Shown: positions 49,601 to 58,788 of the stretch, piece by piece | Position numbering within the stretch: the stretch's first letter is position 1 | Layout of the letters: the number at the start of each line of letters is the position of its first letter | Origin: Pseudomonadales bacterium | Lineage (GTDB): Bacteria > Pseudomonadota > Gammaproteobacteria > Pseudomonadales > Azotimanducaceae | NCBI GenBank assembly: GCA_011525295.1 | Contig: WTGV01000044.1 | Coordinates: 1 to 64,000 of the forward strand | Direction of reading: 5' to 3' | DNA length: 64,000 nucleotides | Program-made: the position numbers and the translations under genes | The notes under the pieces: generated by a model | Told to the model about the DNA's origin: nothing | Databases searched by the model: none | What the model saw: the letters and a program-made list of their open reading frames with translations, nothing else

Positions 49601-50484
49601 GCGATTACACGCGCGTACTGGCGGAATTTTGGGCCGACGGTCCAGATTCGGAAACGCCGCCTGGGCATTGGTTTGTGATTTTGAATGAAGTGAACGACCA
49701 TCCCGAGTCGACGCGGAAAGTCCGTGGCGTCGGCGAAGATCGACCGGATTTAGAATGGGATGTTATCAGTTATTTCGTCCTAGGTGGCACGATGCACGAC
49801 GCGGCGATTGCCGCGTGGGGAGTCAAAGGTTGGTATGACTACATCCGCCCGATTTCCTCGATTCGCGCGATGGCTGATTTAGGTCAGAGTTCGGATGACG
49901 AGCTTCCTTCGTACCACGAAAACGGTATTCCATTGAAACCGGGGTATATCGAACTTATTGATGCTGACGACCCTTTGGCGGGGGCGAACGATGAGAACGT
50001 CGGCAAGATCAAACTACTCGCTTGGCGCGGCCCCGACTATATCGAAAACCCACATACAGACGTGGCTGGCGTGGACTGGATTTTGGCGGAAAACTGGTGG
50101 CCATATCAACGCCCAACGTTCGTGACACCACCCTTCGCTGGGTACGTCTCAGGGCATTCAACCTACTCCCGCGCCGCGGCCGAAGTGATGACGGCACTCA
50201 CGGGAGACGAATATTTTCCTGGCGGCATGAGTGATTTCGAAGCACCACAGGATGACTTCCTCGTATTCGAAAAAGGACCAAGTGTGTCGCTGACGTTGCA
50301 GTGGGCTACCTATCGCGACGCGTCGGATCAATGCAGCTTGTCGCGCATCTGGGGCGGGATCCATCCCCCGGCGGACGACATCCCGGGACGATTGATCGGC
50401 ATCAAAGTAGGTGAGAAAGCCTTTGAACAGGCCATGAAATTCGTTGAACCTACCTCTGCTGAAGAGGAAGTGGCTTCTCCTTAA
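46699..50484 (+). CDS. FG-GAP/ASPIC-UnbV/vanadium-haloperoxidase fusion protein, copy 2
   Basis: 1261 aa, same domain order as copy 1: N-terminal hydrophobic helix (MEISLCIGLLLALLFLCFLL), FG-GAP propeller with DIDDDGDVDLYVVGG and DIDGDGDLDLFVS loops, ASPIC/UnbV (KLRGSGDNTYGVGSIVKV), an InlB-type repeat (EEGYYFSHWTVSGG) and the haloperoxidase domain. The motifs are intact: K1043-x6-R1050-P in KGWYDYIRP, SGH1153 in GYVSGHSTYSR, and SRIWGGIHPPADD near the C-terminus. It is most similar to copy 3 along its whole length. The C-terminus ends in an acidic tail (SAEEEVASP). Expected location: periplasm or cell surface. Confidence 0.9.
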   Translation: MRNRTTSNRSMEISLCIGLLLALLFLCFLLVNKTSTLLATEPSDPNDGSVVPNAFTTITGAELQFTMLTDIGLNRTYPHEEDSLSDKQFYSAGIASGDIDDDGDVDLYVVGGNKVPNALYLNNGNGTFVDVAEEYGVDLLHWGSGPAFGDIDGDGDLDLFVSAMEFEPVKMFANDSEAETFVDITEEAGIVVSSETNVSATMADYDRDGWIDIFLSHWGEKREFIPETETVWRNEGDGLFRNASKESGVSGNLLVYPTEYTFTANVFDIDNDSDTDLLMVADFGTTQLLLNNDGNNFFGATDRRVIKDQNGMGTAVGDFDNDGDFDWFVTSIYNTNVGGEFFGNRLYQNDGNGIFSDITDQAHVASGAWGWAACTKDFDQDGFLDIFHVNGWREYPYRETPSRLFWNRLDGTFRQIARHVGIDDTEQGRGVVCFDADRDGDIDILVVNASEPHLVFYRNDSVGLGNYLVIKLRGSGDNTYGVGSIVKVTTEFGTQMRQLGGSNNFVSHNPLEVHFGLGTATRADVRVEWHDESNAVTQFSLLEVNKVITVNQPGYTGLRLSVRFGDGDGRYDAGELVAIEAEEPEEGYYFSHWTVSGGSVADKYSASTNFEMPSSVATVTAHYVPGVAPTANVSVARRWNEVLLSAIRNDYARPTVHARNLFHISAAQFDAWAGMVRDADPKPKPWLLGSTEAISCPLEDINASFTETDIEIALSYASFRLIRHRFARSPGLSQIVKDSNALMSYLELDSADTDADYTDGSPSALGNYIASCYIAFGQADYANEYDDYKNKSYLPVNPALEPHLPGNPNIVDLNRWQPLALENFIDQAGNNANSEPEFLSPEWGAVLPFALSPDDLTVYTRDGEDYAYQVYHDPGTPPKIDGALADEYKWSHSFVAVWSSHLDPTVGRGAELIDISPNGIGNISVDQYPRDFPGHRSFFQDNGLDPGRGYRINPATGEPYEPQMVPLGDYTRVLAEFWADGPDSETPPGHWFVILNEVNDHPESTRKVRGVGEDRPDLEWDVISYFVLGGTMHDAAIAAWGVKGWYDYIRPISSIRAMADLGQSSDDELPSYHENGIPLKPGYIELIDADDPLAGANDENVGKIKLLAWRGPDYIENPHTDVAGVDWILAENWWPYQRPTFVTPPFAGYVSGHSTYSRAAAEVMTALTGDEYFPGGMSDFEAPQDDFLVFEKGPSVSLTLQWATYRDASDQCSLSRIWGGIHPPADDIPGRLIGIKVGEKAFEQAMKFVEPTSAEEEVASP

Positions 50485-50706
50485 TCATTCTCTACTCTGA
50501 TGGTACACAGAAACTCTCACCTTTCTTGGTATTGCTCGTAGGTGAACTTTGATCGTTTTTTATCTCGCTAAACCCAACCGTCGGTTGAGTCTATAGCAGA
50601 CACAATTTGAAGCTTCCGAGAATCGATGTCAAGACAGTGTACGAATCGCATTAAGATTAGATACACTCCCCTTCTGCGTCTTCCGAGAACGACAACAACT
50701 CCGTGA

Positions 50707-50712
50707 TATAAT
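50707..50712 (+). promoter_or_regulatory. Putative -10 box of haloperoxidase copy 3
   Basis: TATAAT ending 58 nt before the ATG, within a 20-nt context nearly identical to that before copy 2. The -35 region is not clear. Confidence 0.5.
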
Positions 50713-50769
50713 TACAGGTTACCAAAATTAATGTAGATTGATAGTACGCTAGTACTAGATTGTTTCTAT

Positions 50770-53700
50770 ATGGAGAATCGAACTACCACAAATCAGTCCT
50801 GGGAAATCTGTTTTGGGACTGGGTTGTTGCTTGCATTTCTGTTGCTGTGTTTGCTGTTTTTCAACGGGAACGCAACACTCTCGGCCACGGAACCTAGTAA
50901 TCCCGGCAACCTCCCGATAGTCGCCACAGGATTTACCACACCAAATGGAACTGAATTGCGGTTCAACAGAGTATCGGGTACGGGTTTGGTGCGCACATTT
51001 CCGCACTTGCCTGAGGATCTAGACGACAAACAGTTCTACGGGGCAGCAGTTGCGTCAGGCGACATCGACGACGACGGTGATGTCGATCTGTATGTGGTGG
51101 GAGGCAACACCGTTCCGAACGCGTTGTATTTGAACAATGGCAATGGAACCTTTGTCGACGTTGCGGAGGAATATGGCGTAGATCTATTACACTGGGGAAT
51201 CGGACCGGCCTTTGGTGATATTGATGGCGATGGAGATTTAGACTTATTTATTTCAGCGGTGAACTTCGATCCTGTTCGAGTATTTGAGCATGATTCTGAC
51301 GCGGGAGTTTTTGTAGACATCACCGAAGAAGCTGGCATAACCATAACGTCAGAATCTACGATCTCGGCAACCATGGCCGACTATGACCAAGACGGATGGC
51401 TCGATATCTTTCTTACACATTGGGGTGAGAATCGACAGCACCGCACTGACACTGAGACCGTCTGGAGAAATGAAGGCGGAGGAGTCTTTCGTAATGTAAG
51501 CGATTTGGCTCGAGTGAGTCAAAACCTATTGGAAACTTACACAGAGTACACCTTCACGGCCAATTTGTTCGACATTGACGGGGACATTGATAAAGATCTT
51601 CTCATGGTCGCCGATTTTCTCACGAGTCAAGTTCTAAAGAATTTCCGTGGTGCTCAATTTACAAAAGACACCGACAGAGAAGTCATAACCGATCAAGCGG
51701 GGATGGGCGCGGCCGTGGGTGACTACGACAACGACGGCGATTTCGACTGGTTCGTAACCTCAATTCACGACTTAGCACATGGCGGTGCTTACTTCGGTAA
51801 CAGGCTCTACCGCAATGACGGAGCTGGTACGTTTTCGGATATCACAGATCAAGCGCTCGTTGCTGATGGTGCATGGGGATGGGCCGCTTGTGCTAAAGAC
51901 TTTGATAACGACGGCTTTTTAGACATCTTTCACGTTAATGGTTGGCGCGAAGAAACCGTTAGAGAGACACCGTCGCGCTTATTTTGGAACCGTGTCGATG
52001 GTTCATTCCAAGAAATCGCCCAGTCCGTCGGTATTGAAGACACTGGACAGGGTCGAGGTATTGTGTGTTTCGATGCAGACCGCGACGGAGACATTGACAT
52101 ACTTGTCGCTAACGCGAGTGAACCTCACCTCGTGTACTACCGCAACGAGTCCGTGGGATTGGGCAACTACTTAGTAGTCAAACTCAGAGGCTCGGGAGAC
52201 AATTCCTACGGGGTGGGCTCGATTGTCAAGGTCACCACTGAGTACGGGACACAGATGAGACAACTCGGCGGCAGCAACAATTTCGTCTCACACAACCCGT
52301 TGGAAGTTCATTTCGGTTTGGGGAACGCTACGCGAGCTGATATCCGAGTTGAGTGGTTTGATCAGAACGGTAGCGTGACTGAGTTTTCAGTATTAGAAGT
52401 CAACAAAGTGATCACCGTGAATCAACCAGGATATACGGGACTCCGCTTGAGCGTGCGCTTCGGTGACGGTGATGGTCGATATAACGCGGGCGAGGTGGTC
52501 GCCATCGAAGCGGAAGAACCGCAAGAAGGTTATCACTTCAGTCATTGGACGGTCTCTGGAGGCTCGATATCCGATAAATATGCGTCGTCGACGACATTTG
52601 AGATGCCATCCAGCGTAGCGACGGTGACGGCACACTATGTACCTGGCGTCGCGCCCTCGGCGAACGTCTCGGTAGCGCGCCGGTGGAACGAGGTGTTACT
52701 GTCGGCGATCCGCAATGACTACGCGCGGCCTACAGTGCATGCGCGCAATCTGTTTCACATCTCGGCCGCGCAATACGACACCTGGGCTGGCATGGTAACG
52801 AACGCTGACCCCATGCCGAAACCGTGGTTACTGGGCTCTAATGAAGTCATTTCCTGCCCGCTTGAAGACATCAATGCGAGTTTTACTGAAGCGGACATTG
52901 AAGTCGCGTTGAGTTATGCCTCGTTTCGGCTGATCCGGCATCGCTTTGCGCGGTCGCCCGGGTTGAGTCAAATCGTCAAGGACAGCAACGCGCTGATGAG
53001 TTATCTGGAATTGGATCCTGACGATACAGACGCGGACTACTCGGAAGGTTCACCCATTGCGTTGGGGAATTACATCGCCTCGTGCTATATCGCGTTCGGG
53101 CAAGCGGACTATGCGAACGAATACGACGACTACAAGAACAAGAGCTATCTACCGGTCAATCCCGCGCTCGAACCACACCTGCCCGGTAATCCGAATATCG
53201 TCAATCTCAACCGTTGGCAACCGCTCGCGCTGGAGAATTTCATTGACCAAGCCGGCAACGACGCGAACTCCGAACCGGAGTTTTTGAGCCCCGAGTGGGG
53301 CAGCGTGCTCCCCTTTGCCCTTTCTCCTGACGATCTAACGCTTTATACCCGGGAGGGTGAAGACTACGAGTATCAGGTATATCACGATCCGGGCGGCCCA
53401 CCGACGTTTGATGGAGCATTGGCCGACGAATACAAATGGTCGCATTCCTTTGTCGCGGTGTGGTCATCGCATCTGGATCCGACGGTCGGCCGCGGCGCTG
53501 AGTTGATCGACATTTCACCGAACGGCATTGGGAATATCTCCGTCGACCAGTACCCGCGAGATTTTCCGGGTCACCGATCCTTCTTCCAAGACAATGGTCT
53601 GGATCCGGGACGGGGATACCGAGTCAACCCGGCGACGGGTGAACCGTACGAACCTCAAATGGTGCCGTTAGGCGATTACACTCGGGTTCTAGCAGAGTTT

Positions 53701-54555
53701 TGGGCTGACGGTCCGGATTCGGAAACACCGCCTGGGCACTGGTTCGTGATTTTAAACGAGGTGAACGATCATCCCGATTCGACACGCAAAGTCCGTGGCA
53801 TCGGCGAAGATCGACCGGAACTGGAATGGGATGTCATCAGTTATTTCGTACTCGGTGGCACGATGCACGACGCCGCAATCGCCGCGTGGGGAGTCAAAGG
53901 ATGGTACGACTACATCCGACCAATTTCTTCGATTCGCGCGATGGCGGATTTAGGACAAAGTTCAGACGCCGAACTCCCGTCGTATCACGAAAACGGTATT
54001 CCGTTGAAACCGGGGTATATCGAACTTATAGATGCTGACGATCCTTTGGCGGGAACGAACGACGAAAATGTCGGTAAGATCAAACTGCTAGCGTGGCGGG
54101 GTCCGGACTACATCATAGACCCAACCACAGACGTGGCCGGAGTGGATTGGATTTTGGCAGAAAACTGGTGGCCGTATCAGCGTCCGACGTTCGTGACGCC
54201 GCCCTTCGCCGGGTACGTCTCGGGGCATTCGACCTATTCCCGCGCCGCGGCCGAAGTGATGACGGCACTCACGGGGGACGAGTACTTCCCGGGTGGCATG
54301 AGTGATTTCGAGGCACCACAGGATGACTTCCTCGTGTTCGAAAAAGGCCCAAGCGTGTCGCTGACGTTGCAGTGGGCTACCTATCGCGACGCATCGGATC
54401 AATGCAGTCTGTCGCGCATCTGGGGCGGGATCCATCCGCCGGCGGACGACATTCCGGGACGGTTGATCGGAATCAAAGTAGGTGAGCAAGCGTTTGAACA
54501 TGCGATGAAATTTGTCGAACCTAGTGTAGCTGAAGAAGAAGTCGCTACGCCTTAG
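50770..54555 (+). CDS. FG-GAP/ASPIC-UnbV/vanadium-haloperoxidase fusion protein, copy 3
   Basis: 1261 aa, the same length as copy 2 and clearly its tandem duplicate (shared MEISLC/WEICFG-type anchor, then the same propeller, ASPIC/UnbV, InlB-type and haloperoxidase domains). The haloperoxidase motifs KGWYDYIRP, GYVSGHSTYSR and SRIWGGIHPPADD are intact, so the active site should bind vanadate. Differences from copy 2 are spread along the gene, with third-position changes dominating in the haloperoxidase part, so this is an older duplication than the copy 1/copy 4 tract. It carries the same acidic tail (EEEVATP). Confidence 0.9.
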   Translation: MENRTTTNQSWEICFGTGLLLAFLLLCLLFFNGNATLSATEPSNPGNLPIVATGFTTPNGTELRFNRVSGTGLVRTFPHLPEDLDDKQFYGAAVASGDIDDDGDVDLYVVGGNTVPNALYLNNGNGTFVDVAEEYGVDLLHWGIGPAFGDIDGDGDLDLFISAVNFDPVRVFEHDSDAGVFVDITEEAGITITSESTISATMADYDQDGWLDIFLTHWGENRQHRTDTETVWRNEGGGVFRNVSDLARVSQNLLETYTEYTFTANLFDIDGDIDKDLLMVADFLTSQVLKNFRGAQFTKDTDREVITDQAGMGAAVGDYDNDGDFDWFVTSIHDLAHGGAYFGNRLYRNDGAGTFSDITDQALVADGAWGWAACAKDFDNDGFLDIFHVNGWREETVRETPSRLFWNRVDGSFQEIAQSVGIEDTGQGRGIVCFDADRDGDIDILVANASEPHLVYYRNESVGLGNYLVVKLRGSGDNSYGVGSIVKVTTEYGTQMRQLGGSNNFVSHNPLEVHFGLGNATRADIRVEWFDQNGSVTEFSVLEVNKVITVNQPGYTGLRLSVRFGDGDGRYNAGEVVAIEAEEPQEGYHFSHWTVSGGSISDKYASSTTFEMPSSVATVTAHYVPGVAPSANVSVARRWNEVLLSAIRNDYARPTVHARNLFHISAAQYDTWAGMVTNADPMPKPWLLGSNEVISCPLEDINASFTEADIEVALSYASFRLIRHRFARSPGLSQIVKDSNALMSYLELDPDDTDADYSEGSPIALGNYIASCYIAFGQADYANEYDDYKNKSYLPVNPALEPHLPGNPNIVNLNRWQPLALENFIDQAGNDANSEPEFLSPEWGSVLPFALSPDDLTLYTREGEDYEYQVYHDPGGPPTFDGALADEYKWSHSFVAVWSSHLDPTVGRGAELIDISPNGIGNISVDQYPRDFPGHRSFFQDNGLDPGRGYRVNPATGEPYEPQMVPLGDYTRVLAEFWADGPDSETPPGHWFVILNEVNDHPDSTRKVRGIGEDRPELEWDVISYFVLGGTMHDAAIAAWGVKGWYDYIRPISSIRAMADLGQSSDAELPSYHENGIPLKPGYIELIDADDPLAGTNDENVGKIKLLAWRGPDYIIDPTTDVAGVDWILAENWWPYQRPTFVTPPFAGYVSGHSTYSRAAAEVMTALTGDEYFPGGMSDFEAPQDDFLVFEKGPSVSLTLQWATYRDASDQCSLSRIWGGIHPPADDIPGRLIGIKVGEQAFEHAMKFVEPSVAEEEVATP

Positions 54556-54712
54556 CTACACTCAATTCAGGTTATGCGAAGAAAGACTGAATTGAACCAA
54601 TGCGTATACAACGAATACAACCGCCGCGCGAGCCGCTTTCGAACGATTTTCTAATACCTTCAGTACGAGGACTACCTTCGCTCAAATTCATCAGTAGGAG
54701 ACCTCCACCCGC

Positions 54713-57700
54713 ATGACGCTAGGTAGTGCATATTTGAGCATTCGACAGTATGTCTTCTGCTTAGTGGTTGCGACTACGGGTCTTCACGTTCTTGCTTCGC
54801 CTACAAACTCCGATACTTCAAACGCGTCCTCTGCAGAAGACGAAGAAATCACGGTCCTAAGATTTGAGGCAGCTGAAGACTCCGGGTTGCTACGGCGAGT
54901 TACCACTCCCGTTGGCGAAATGACCGTCCTTCAACAATTTACTGGAGGGGTTGCCGCAGGCGATTTTGACAATGACGGAGATGTAGATCTATATGTGGTA
55001 GGAACCGACGACACTCCAAACGCTTTGTACGTCAACGACGGAACTGGAATATTTCGCGACATTGCATCCGAAGTAGGTGTTAACTTTGTGCATTGGGGGA
55101 GTGGCCCCGCATTTGGAGACATTGACGGTGATGGCGACCTCGACTTGTTCGTCGGCGCGGTCGAAGGCGACCCCTACTATCTACTGGAGAATCGGTTTAT
55201 TGGAAGTGATTCGGAGAGTAAATTTATCAACATCACCGACGAAGCTGGGCTACATTTGCACTCCGACAGTACCGTATCCGGTTCGTTCGCAGACTACGAT
55301 CAAGATGGACTGTTAGACCTACTTCTCACGCATTGGGGCGACAAAAGACAACAAAACAACGACACTGAGACTCTTTGGCGAAACGAAGGTGGAAGTTTGT
55401 TTACTAACATGAGTACAGACTTAGGTATATCGAGTAGTCTTGTCGAAGAAGGAGTCGAGCTAACACTGACACAGAATCTATTTGATATCAGCGGAGACGG
55501 GTTACCTGATCTGCTTATAGCGGCAGACTCAAATGAGAGCCAAACATTTATTTACAACGGCAGTTCTTATGTAATTAGTACCGACCGTAGAGTCATCAAA
55601 GATCAGTCGGGCATGGGGGCAGCGGTTGGGGACTACGATAATGACGGAGATTTCGACTGGTTCGTGACGTCGATTTACGATCTACACGTTGGTGGTGGAT
55701 CGTTTGGTAATCGCTTGTATCAGAACAATGGACAGGGATTCTTCAATGACGTCACTGATGACGCAGGTGTGGCGGATGGAAATTGGGGCTGGGGAGCTTG
55801 TATGAAAGACTTCGATCACGATGGTGATCTCGATATCTTTCATGTAAATGGTTGGGATGACTGGGAAGAGTATAGGTTCCAACCCTCCCGGTTTTTTGAA
55901 AACCAAGGCGACGGGTCATTCAACATGATCAACGTGTTCGACATTGGAATCATCGATAGAGGTCAGGGCCGTGGACTTGCATGTTTTGACGCCGACCGAG
56001 ATGGAGATATCGACATATTGGTCGTCAATCTCACGAACCCTCATTTAGCACTTTATCGCAACAACTCTACTAATTTAGGAAACTACGTTGTAATCAAACT
56101 TAAGGGACCTGGTTCGAACACTTTCGGTGTCGGCGCGCTCGTGACTCTGACTACTACAGAAGGTACTCAAATACGCCAATTAGGTGCTAGTAATAACTTC
56201 GCTTCACACAATCCTCTCGAAGTTCATTTTGGGCTAGGTTCAACAACCGCCGCTGAAGTAAAAGTCGAATGGAGAGACCAAGCTCGAACGACTTCTGAAC
56301 TCTCGATCACGGAAGTTAACCAAATTTACACCATTGAGCACCCGGGTCAGGATGGTTTGCAACTGAGCGTGCAGTACGGCGATGGTGATGGTTTGTATGC
56401 GGCGGGCGACGTGGTGGAAATAGCGGCCTCGGAGCCGGCGGAGGGTTATTACTTCAGCCATTGGATCATTTCCGGTGGCGTCATTGGCGACCGGTACGCG
56501 GCGGCTACGACCTTTGAAATGCCGGCGAACGTTGCGACGGTGACGGCGTATTTTCTGCCGGGCGTATCACCGACGGCGGACGTCTCGGTGGCGCGCCGCT
56601 GGAATGAAGTGTTGTTAGCGGCGATTCGCAATGACTATGCGCGTCCCACGGTGCATGCGCGGAACCTCTTTCACGTTTCCGCGGCGCAATATGACGCGTG
56701 GGCAGCCCTGGTCCGCACCCTCGATCCGAAACCGCAACCCTGGCTGTTAGGAGCGACGGAGCCCATTGCGTGTCCGTTGGAGGATTTGGATCCCTTCGAC
56801 TTTGACGAGTCGGACATGGAGGCGGCGTTGAGCTATGCGAGTTTTCGACTGATCCGTCATCGCTTCTCGAAGTCGCCGGGACAGGCGCAGATCCTCCGCG
56901 ACACGCACGCGCTGATGAGTTTTCTGGATTTGGACCCGGCCTTTCGGAGTACCGACTATACCACCGGCGATGCGAGCGCACTCGGCAACTACATTGCGTC
57001 CTGTTATCAAGCGTATGGAGAACAAGACGGGGCGAATGAAGACGATGATTACAAGAACAAGAGCTACGTCCCGGTGAATCCGGCGTTAGAGCCCCATTTG
57101 CCGGGCAATCCCAACATCGTCGATCTCAATCGCTGGCAGCCGTTGCAGTTGGAGAGTTTCATCGATCAAGCGGGCAACGTGGTTGATGAGCCGCCGGAGT
57201 TTTTGAGTCCCGAATGGGGGAGCGTCGAGCCCTTTGCGCTCACCGAGGCGGACCGGAGTACCTACTCCCGCGCCGGGGAGGACTATCTCTATCGGGTTTA
57301 CCATGATCCCGGTGCGCCACCGAAAATTGACGGTATGTTGGGCTCCGAATATAAGTGGTCGCATTCCCTGGTGAGTGTCTGGTCCTCGCACTTGGACCCG
57401 ACCGTGGGGCGCGGTGCGGAGCTGCTCGACATCTCGCCGAACGGGATTGGCAACATTGCCCTCGACCAGTATCCGCTCACGTTCCCGGAACATCGGAATT
57501 TCTTTGCCGAGGACGGCTTAGACCCGGGGACTGGGTATCAGGTGAATCCCGTGACGGGCGCGCCGTACGAGTCCCAGGAGGTGCCGATGGGCGACTATAC
57601 GCGCGTGTTGGCTGAGTTCTGGGCGGACGGCCCGGACTCGGAGACCCCGCCGGGACATTGGTTCGTGATCTTGAATACGGTCAACGACCATCCGGACTCC

Positions 57701-58453
57701 ACGCGCAAGTTGCGCGGCGTGGGGAATGACCGTACCGAACTGGAATGGGACGTCATTGGCTACTTCGTGCTGGGCGGGACGATGCATGACGCGGCGATCG
57801 CGGCATGGGGGGTCAAGGGTTGGTATGACTACGTGCGACCGATTTCCTCGATTCGGGCGATGGCCGATCGGGGACAGAGTTCCGATCTGCTCCAGCCTTC
57901 CTACCATGAGCAGGGCATTCCTTTGAAGCCGGGCTATATCGAACTGATCGAGGACGACGATCCTCTGGCGGGCGACGAGGGCGAACACGTCGGCAAGATC
58001 AAACTCTTTGCGTGGCGCGGTCCCGACTACATCGACAATCCACTCACGGACGTGGCCGGCGTGGGCTGGATCCTGGCGGAGAACTGGTGGCCGTATCAAC
58101 GTCCGACGTTTGTGACGCCGCCGTTTGCGGGCTACGTCTCGGGACACTCGACCTACTCCCGCGCCGCGGCCGAAGCCTTGACGGCGTTGACGGGCAGCGC
58201 GTACTTCCCCGGCGGGATGAGCGACTTCGCGGTCGAACAAGACAACTTCTTAGTCTTTGAACGCGGACCCAGTAGGTCCTTGACGTTGCAGTGGGCCACC
58301 TACCAAGACGCTTCCGACCAATGCAGCCTCTCCCGTATCTGGGGCGGGATTCACCCACCCATCGACGACATCCCCGGACGACTCATCGGTCTCAAAATAG
58401 GAATAGACGCATTCGAACACGCAATGTCCTTTGTCGAACCGGAGGAAAACTGA
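54713..58453 (+). CDS. FG-GAP/ASPIC-UnbV/vanadium-haloperoxidase fusion protein, copy 4
   Basis: 1246 aa. A distinct signal peptide (YVFCLVVATTGLHVLASP) precedes an FG-GAP propeller with DFDNDGDVDLYVVG and DIDGDGDLDLFVG loops, ASPIC/UnbV (KLKGPGSNTFGVGALV), an InlB-type repeat and the haloperoxidase domain. The propeller half is well diverged from copy 1, whereas the haloperoxidase half (56570..58402) appears identical to it. The catalytic motifs KGWYDYVRP, GYVSGHSTYSR and SRIWGGIHPPIDD are intact. An AGGAG lies 12 nt before the ATG, longer than ideal spacing. Confidence 0.9.
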   Translation: MTLGSAYLSIRQYVFCLVVATTGLHVLASPTNSDTSNASSAEDEEITVLRFEAAEDSGLLRRVTTPVGEMTVLQQFTGGVAAGDFDNDGDVDLYVVGTDDTPNALYVNDGTGIFRDIASEVGVNFVHWGSGPAFGDIDGDGDLDLFVGAVEGDPYYLLENRFIGSDSESKFINITDEAGLHLHSDSTVSGSFADYDQDGLLDLLLTHWGDKRQQNNDTETLWRNEGGSLFTNMSTDLGISSSLVEEGVELTLTQNLFDISGDGLPDLLIAADSNESQTFIYNGSSYVISTDRRVIKDQSGMGAAVGDYDNDGDFDWFVTSIYDLHVGGGSFGNRLYQNNGQGFFNDVTDDAGVADGNWGWGACMKDFDHDGDLDIFHVNGWDDWEEYRFQPSRFFENQGDGSFNMINVFDIGIIDRGQGRGLACFDADRDGDIDILVVNLTNPHLALYRNNSTNLGNYVVIKLKGPGSNTFGVGALVTLTTTEGTQIRQLGASNNFASHNPLEVHFGLGSTTAAEVKVEWRDQARTTSELSITEVNQIYTIEHPGQDGLQLSVQYGDGDGLYAAGDVVEIAASEPAEGYYFSHWIISGGVIGDRYAAATTFEMPANVATVTAYFLPGVSPTADVSVARRWNEVLLAAIRNDYARPTVHARNLFHVSAAQYDAWAALVRTLDPKPQPWLLGATEPIACPLEDLDPFDFDESDMEAALSYASFRLIRHRFSKSPGQAQILRDTHALMSFLDLDPAFRSTDYTTGDASALGNYIASCYQAYGEQDGANEDDDYKNKSYVPVNPALEPHLPGNPNIVDLNRWQPLQLESFIDQAGNVVDEPPEFLSPEWGSVEPFALTEADRSTYSRAGEDYLYRVYHDPGAPPKIDGMLGSEYKWSHSLVSVWSSHLDPTVGRGAELLDISPNGIGNIALDQYPLTFPEHRNFFAEDGLDPGTGYQVNPVTGAPYESQEVPMGDYTRVLAEFWADGPDSETPPGHWFVILNTVNDHPDSTRKLRGVGNDRTELEWDVIGYFVLGGTMHDAAIAAWGVKGWYDYVRPISSIRAMADRGQSSDLLQPSYHEQGIPLKPGYIELIEDDDPLAGDEGEHVGKIKLFAWRGPDYIDNPLTDVAGVGWILAENWWPYQRPTFVTPPFAGYVSGHSTYSRAAAEALTALTGSAYFPGGMSDFAVEQDNFLVFERGPSRSLTLQWATYQDASDQCSLSRIWGGIHPPIDDIPGRLIGLKIGIDAFEHAMSFVEPEEN
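56570..58402 (+). repeat. 1.83-kb identical tract, member B (in haloperoxidase copy 4)
   Basis: Partner of 40744..42576. The flanking zone 56377..56569 differs from its counterpart at scattered sites, and after AAAATAGGA (58402) the two genes diverge at once into different C-terminal residues. I could not run an alignment, so single mismatches may have been missed. Confidence 0.9.
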
Positions 58454-58653
58454 GTATTCAATTGTTTTGATGAATACCAAACCATTGAAACATTGAACCA
58501 TTTGAGAAACTCTTTATTGAACCTCAGCTAGTCCCAATCACTCTTAAAAATAAATCGAAGTCTTAGAGTTAAATTTTCCAATATCGGCACAACTTGTGCA
58601 TAAAAAATTCTATCGGGACTAAAAATTTTGTCCCTTTCTCGTCGGAGGTAGAG
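58454..58653. other. Intergenic region after haloperoxidase copy 4
   Basis: 200 nt, AT-rich, with no gene seen. CATTGAAACATTGAACCATTTGAG is a short direct-repeat-like run (near 58483) of unknown meaning. Together with the small frame that follows it separates copy 4 from the second permease paralogue. Confidence 0.35.
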
Positions 58654-58788
58654 ATGTCCGCAAGTCGGTTGATTCGATTAGCAATCTTGAACCTACGACA
58701 CAACTATGCTGCGTGTTCCAAATTGCAACCCACTGAAAACGCCGCGCATACGACTTCTTTTACTACTTACGAGGCTGAGATGAAATGA
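58654..58788 (+). CDS. Possible 44-aa small protein coupled to the permease gene
   Basis: ATG to TGA with a strong ribosome site GGAGG (58644..58648) 5 nt upstream. The end overlaps the next ATG as ATGA, which suggests translational coupling. The product begins MSASRLIRLAILNLRHNYAA, reminiscent of the cytoplasmic N-terminus of ABC permeases, and ends TTYEAEMK. It could be a leader peptide for the permease, a remnant of a permease gene, or chance. No equivalent precedes the other two paralogues. Confidence 0.35.
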   Translation: MSASRLIRLAILNLRHNYAACSKLQPTENAAHTTSFTTYEAEMK

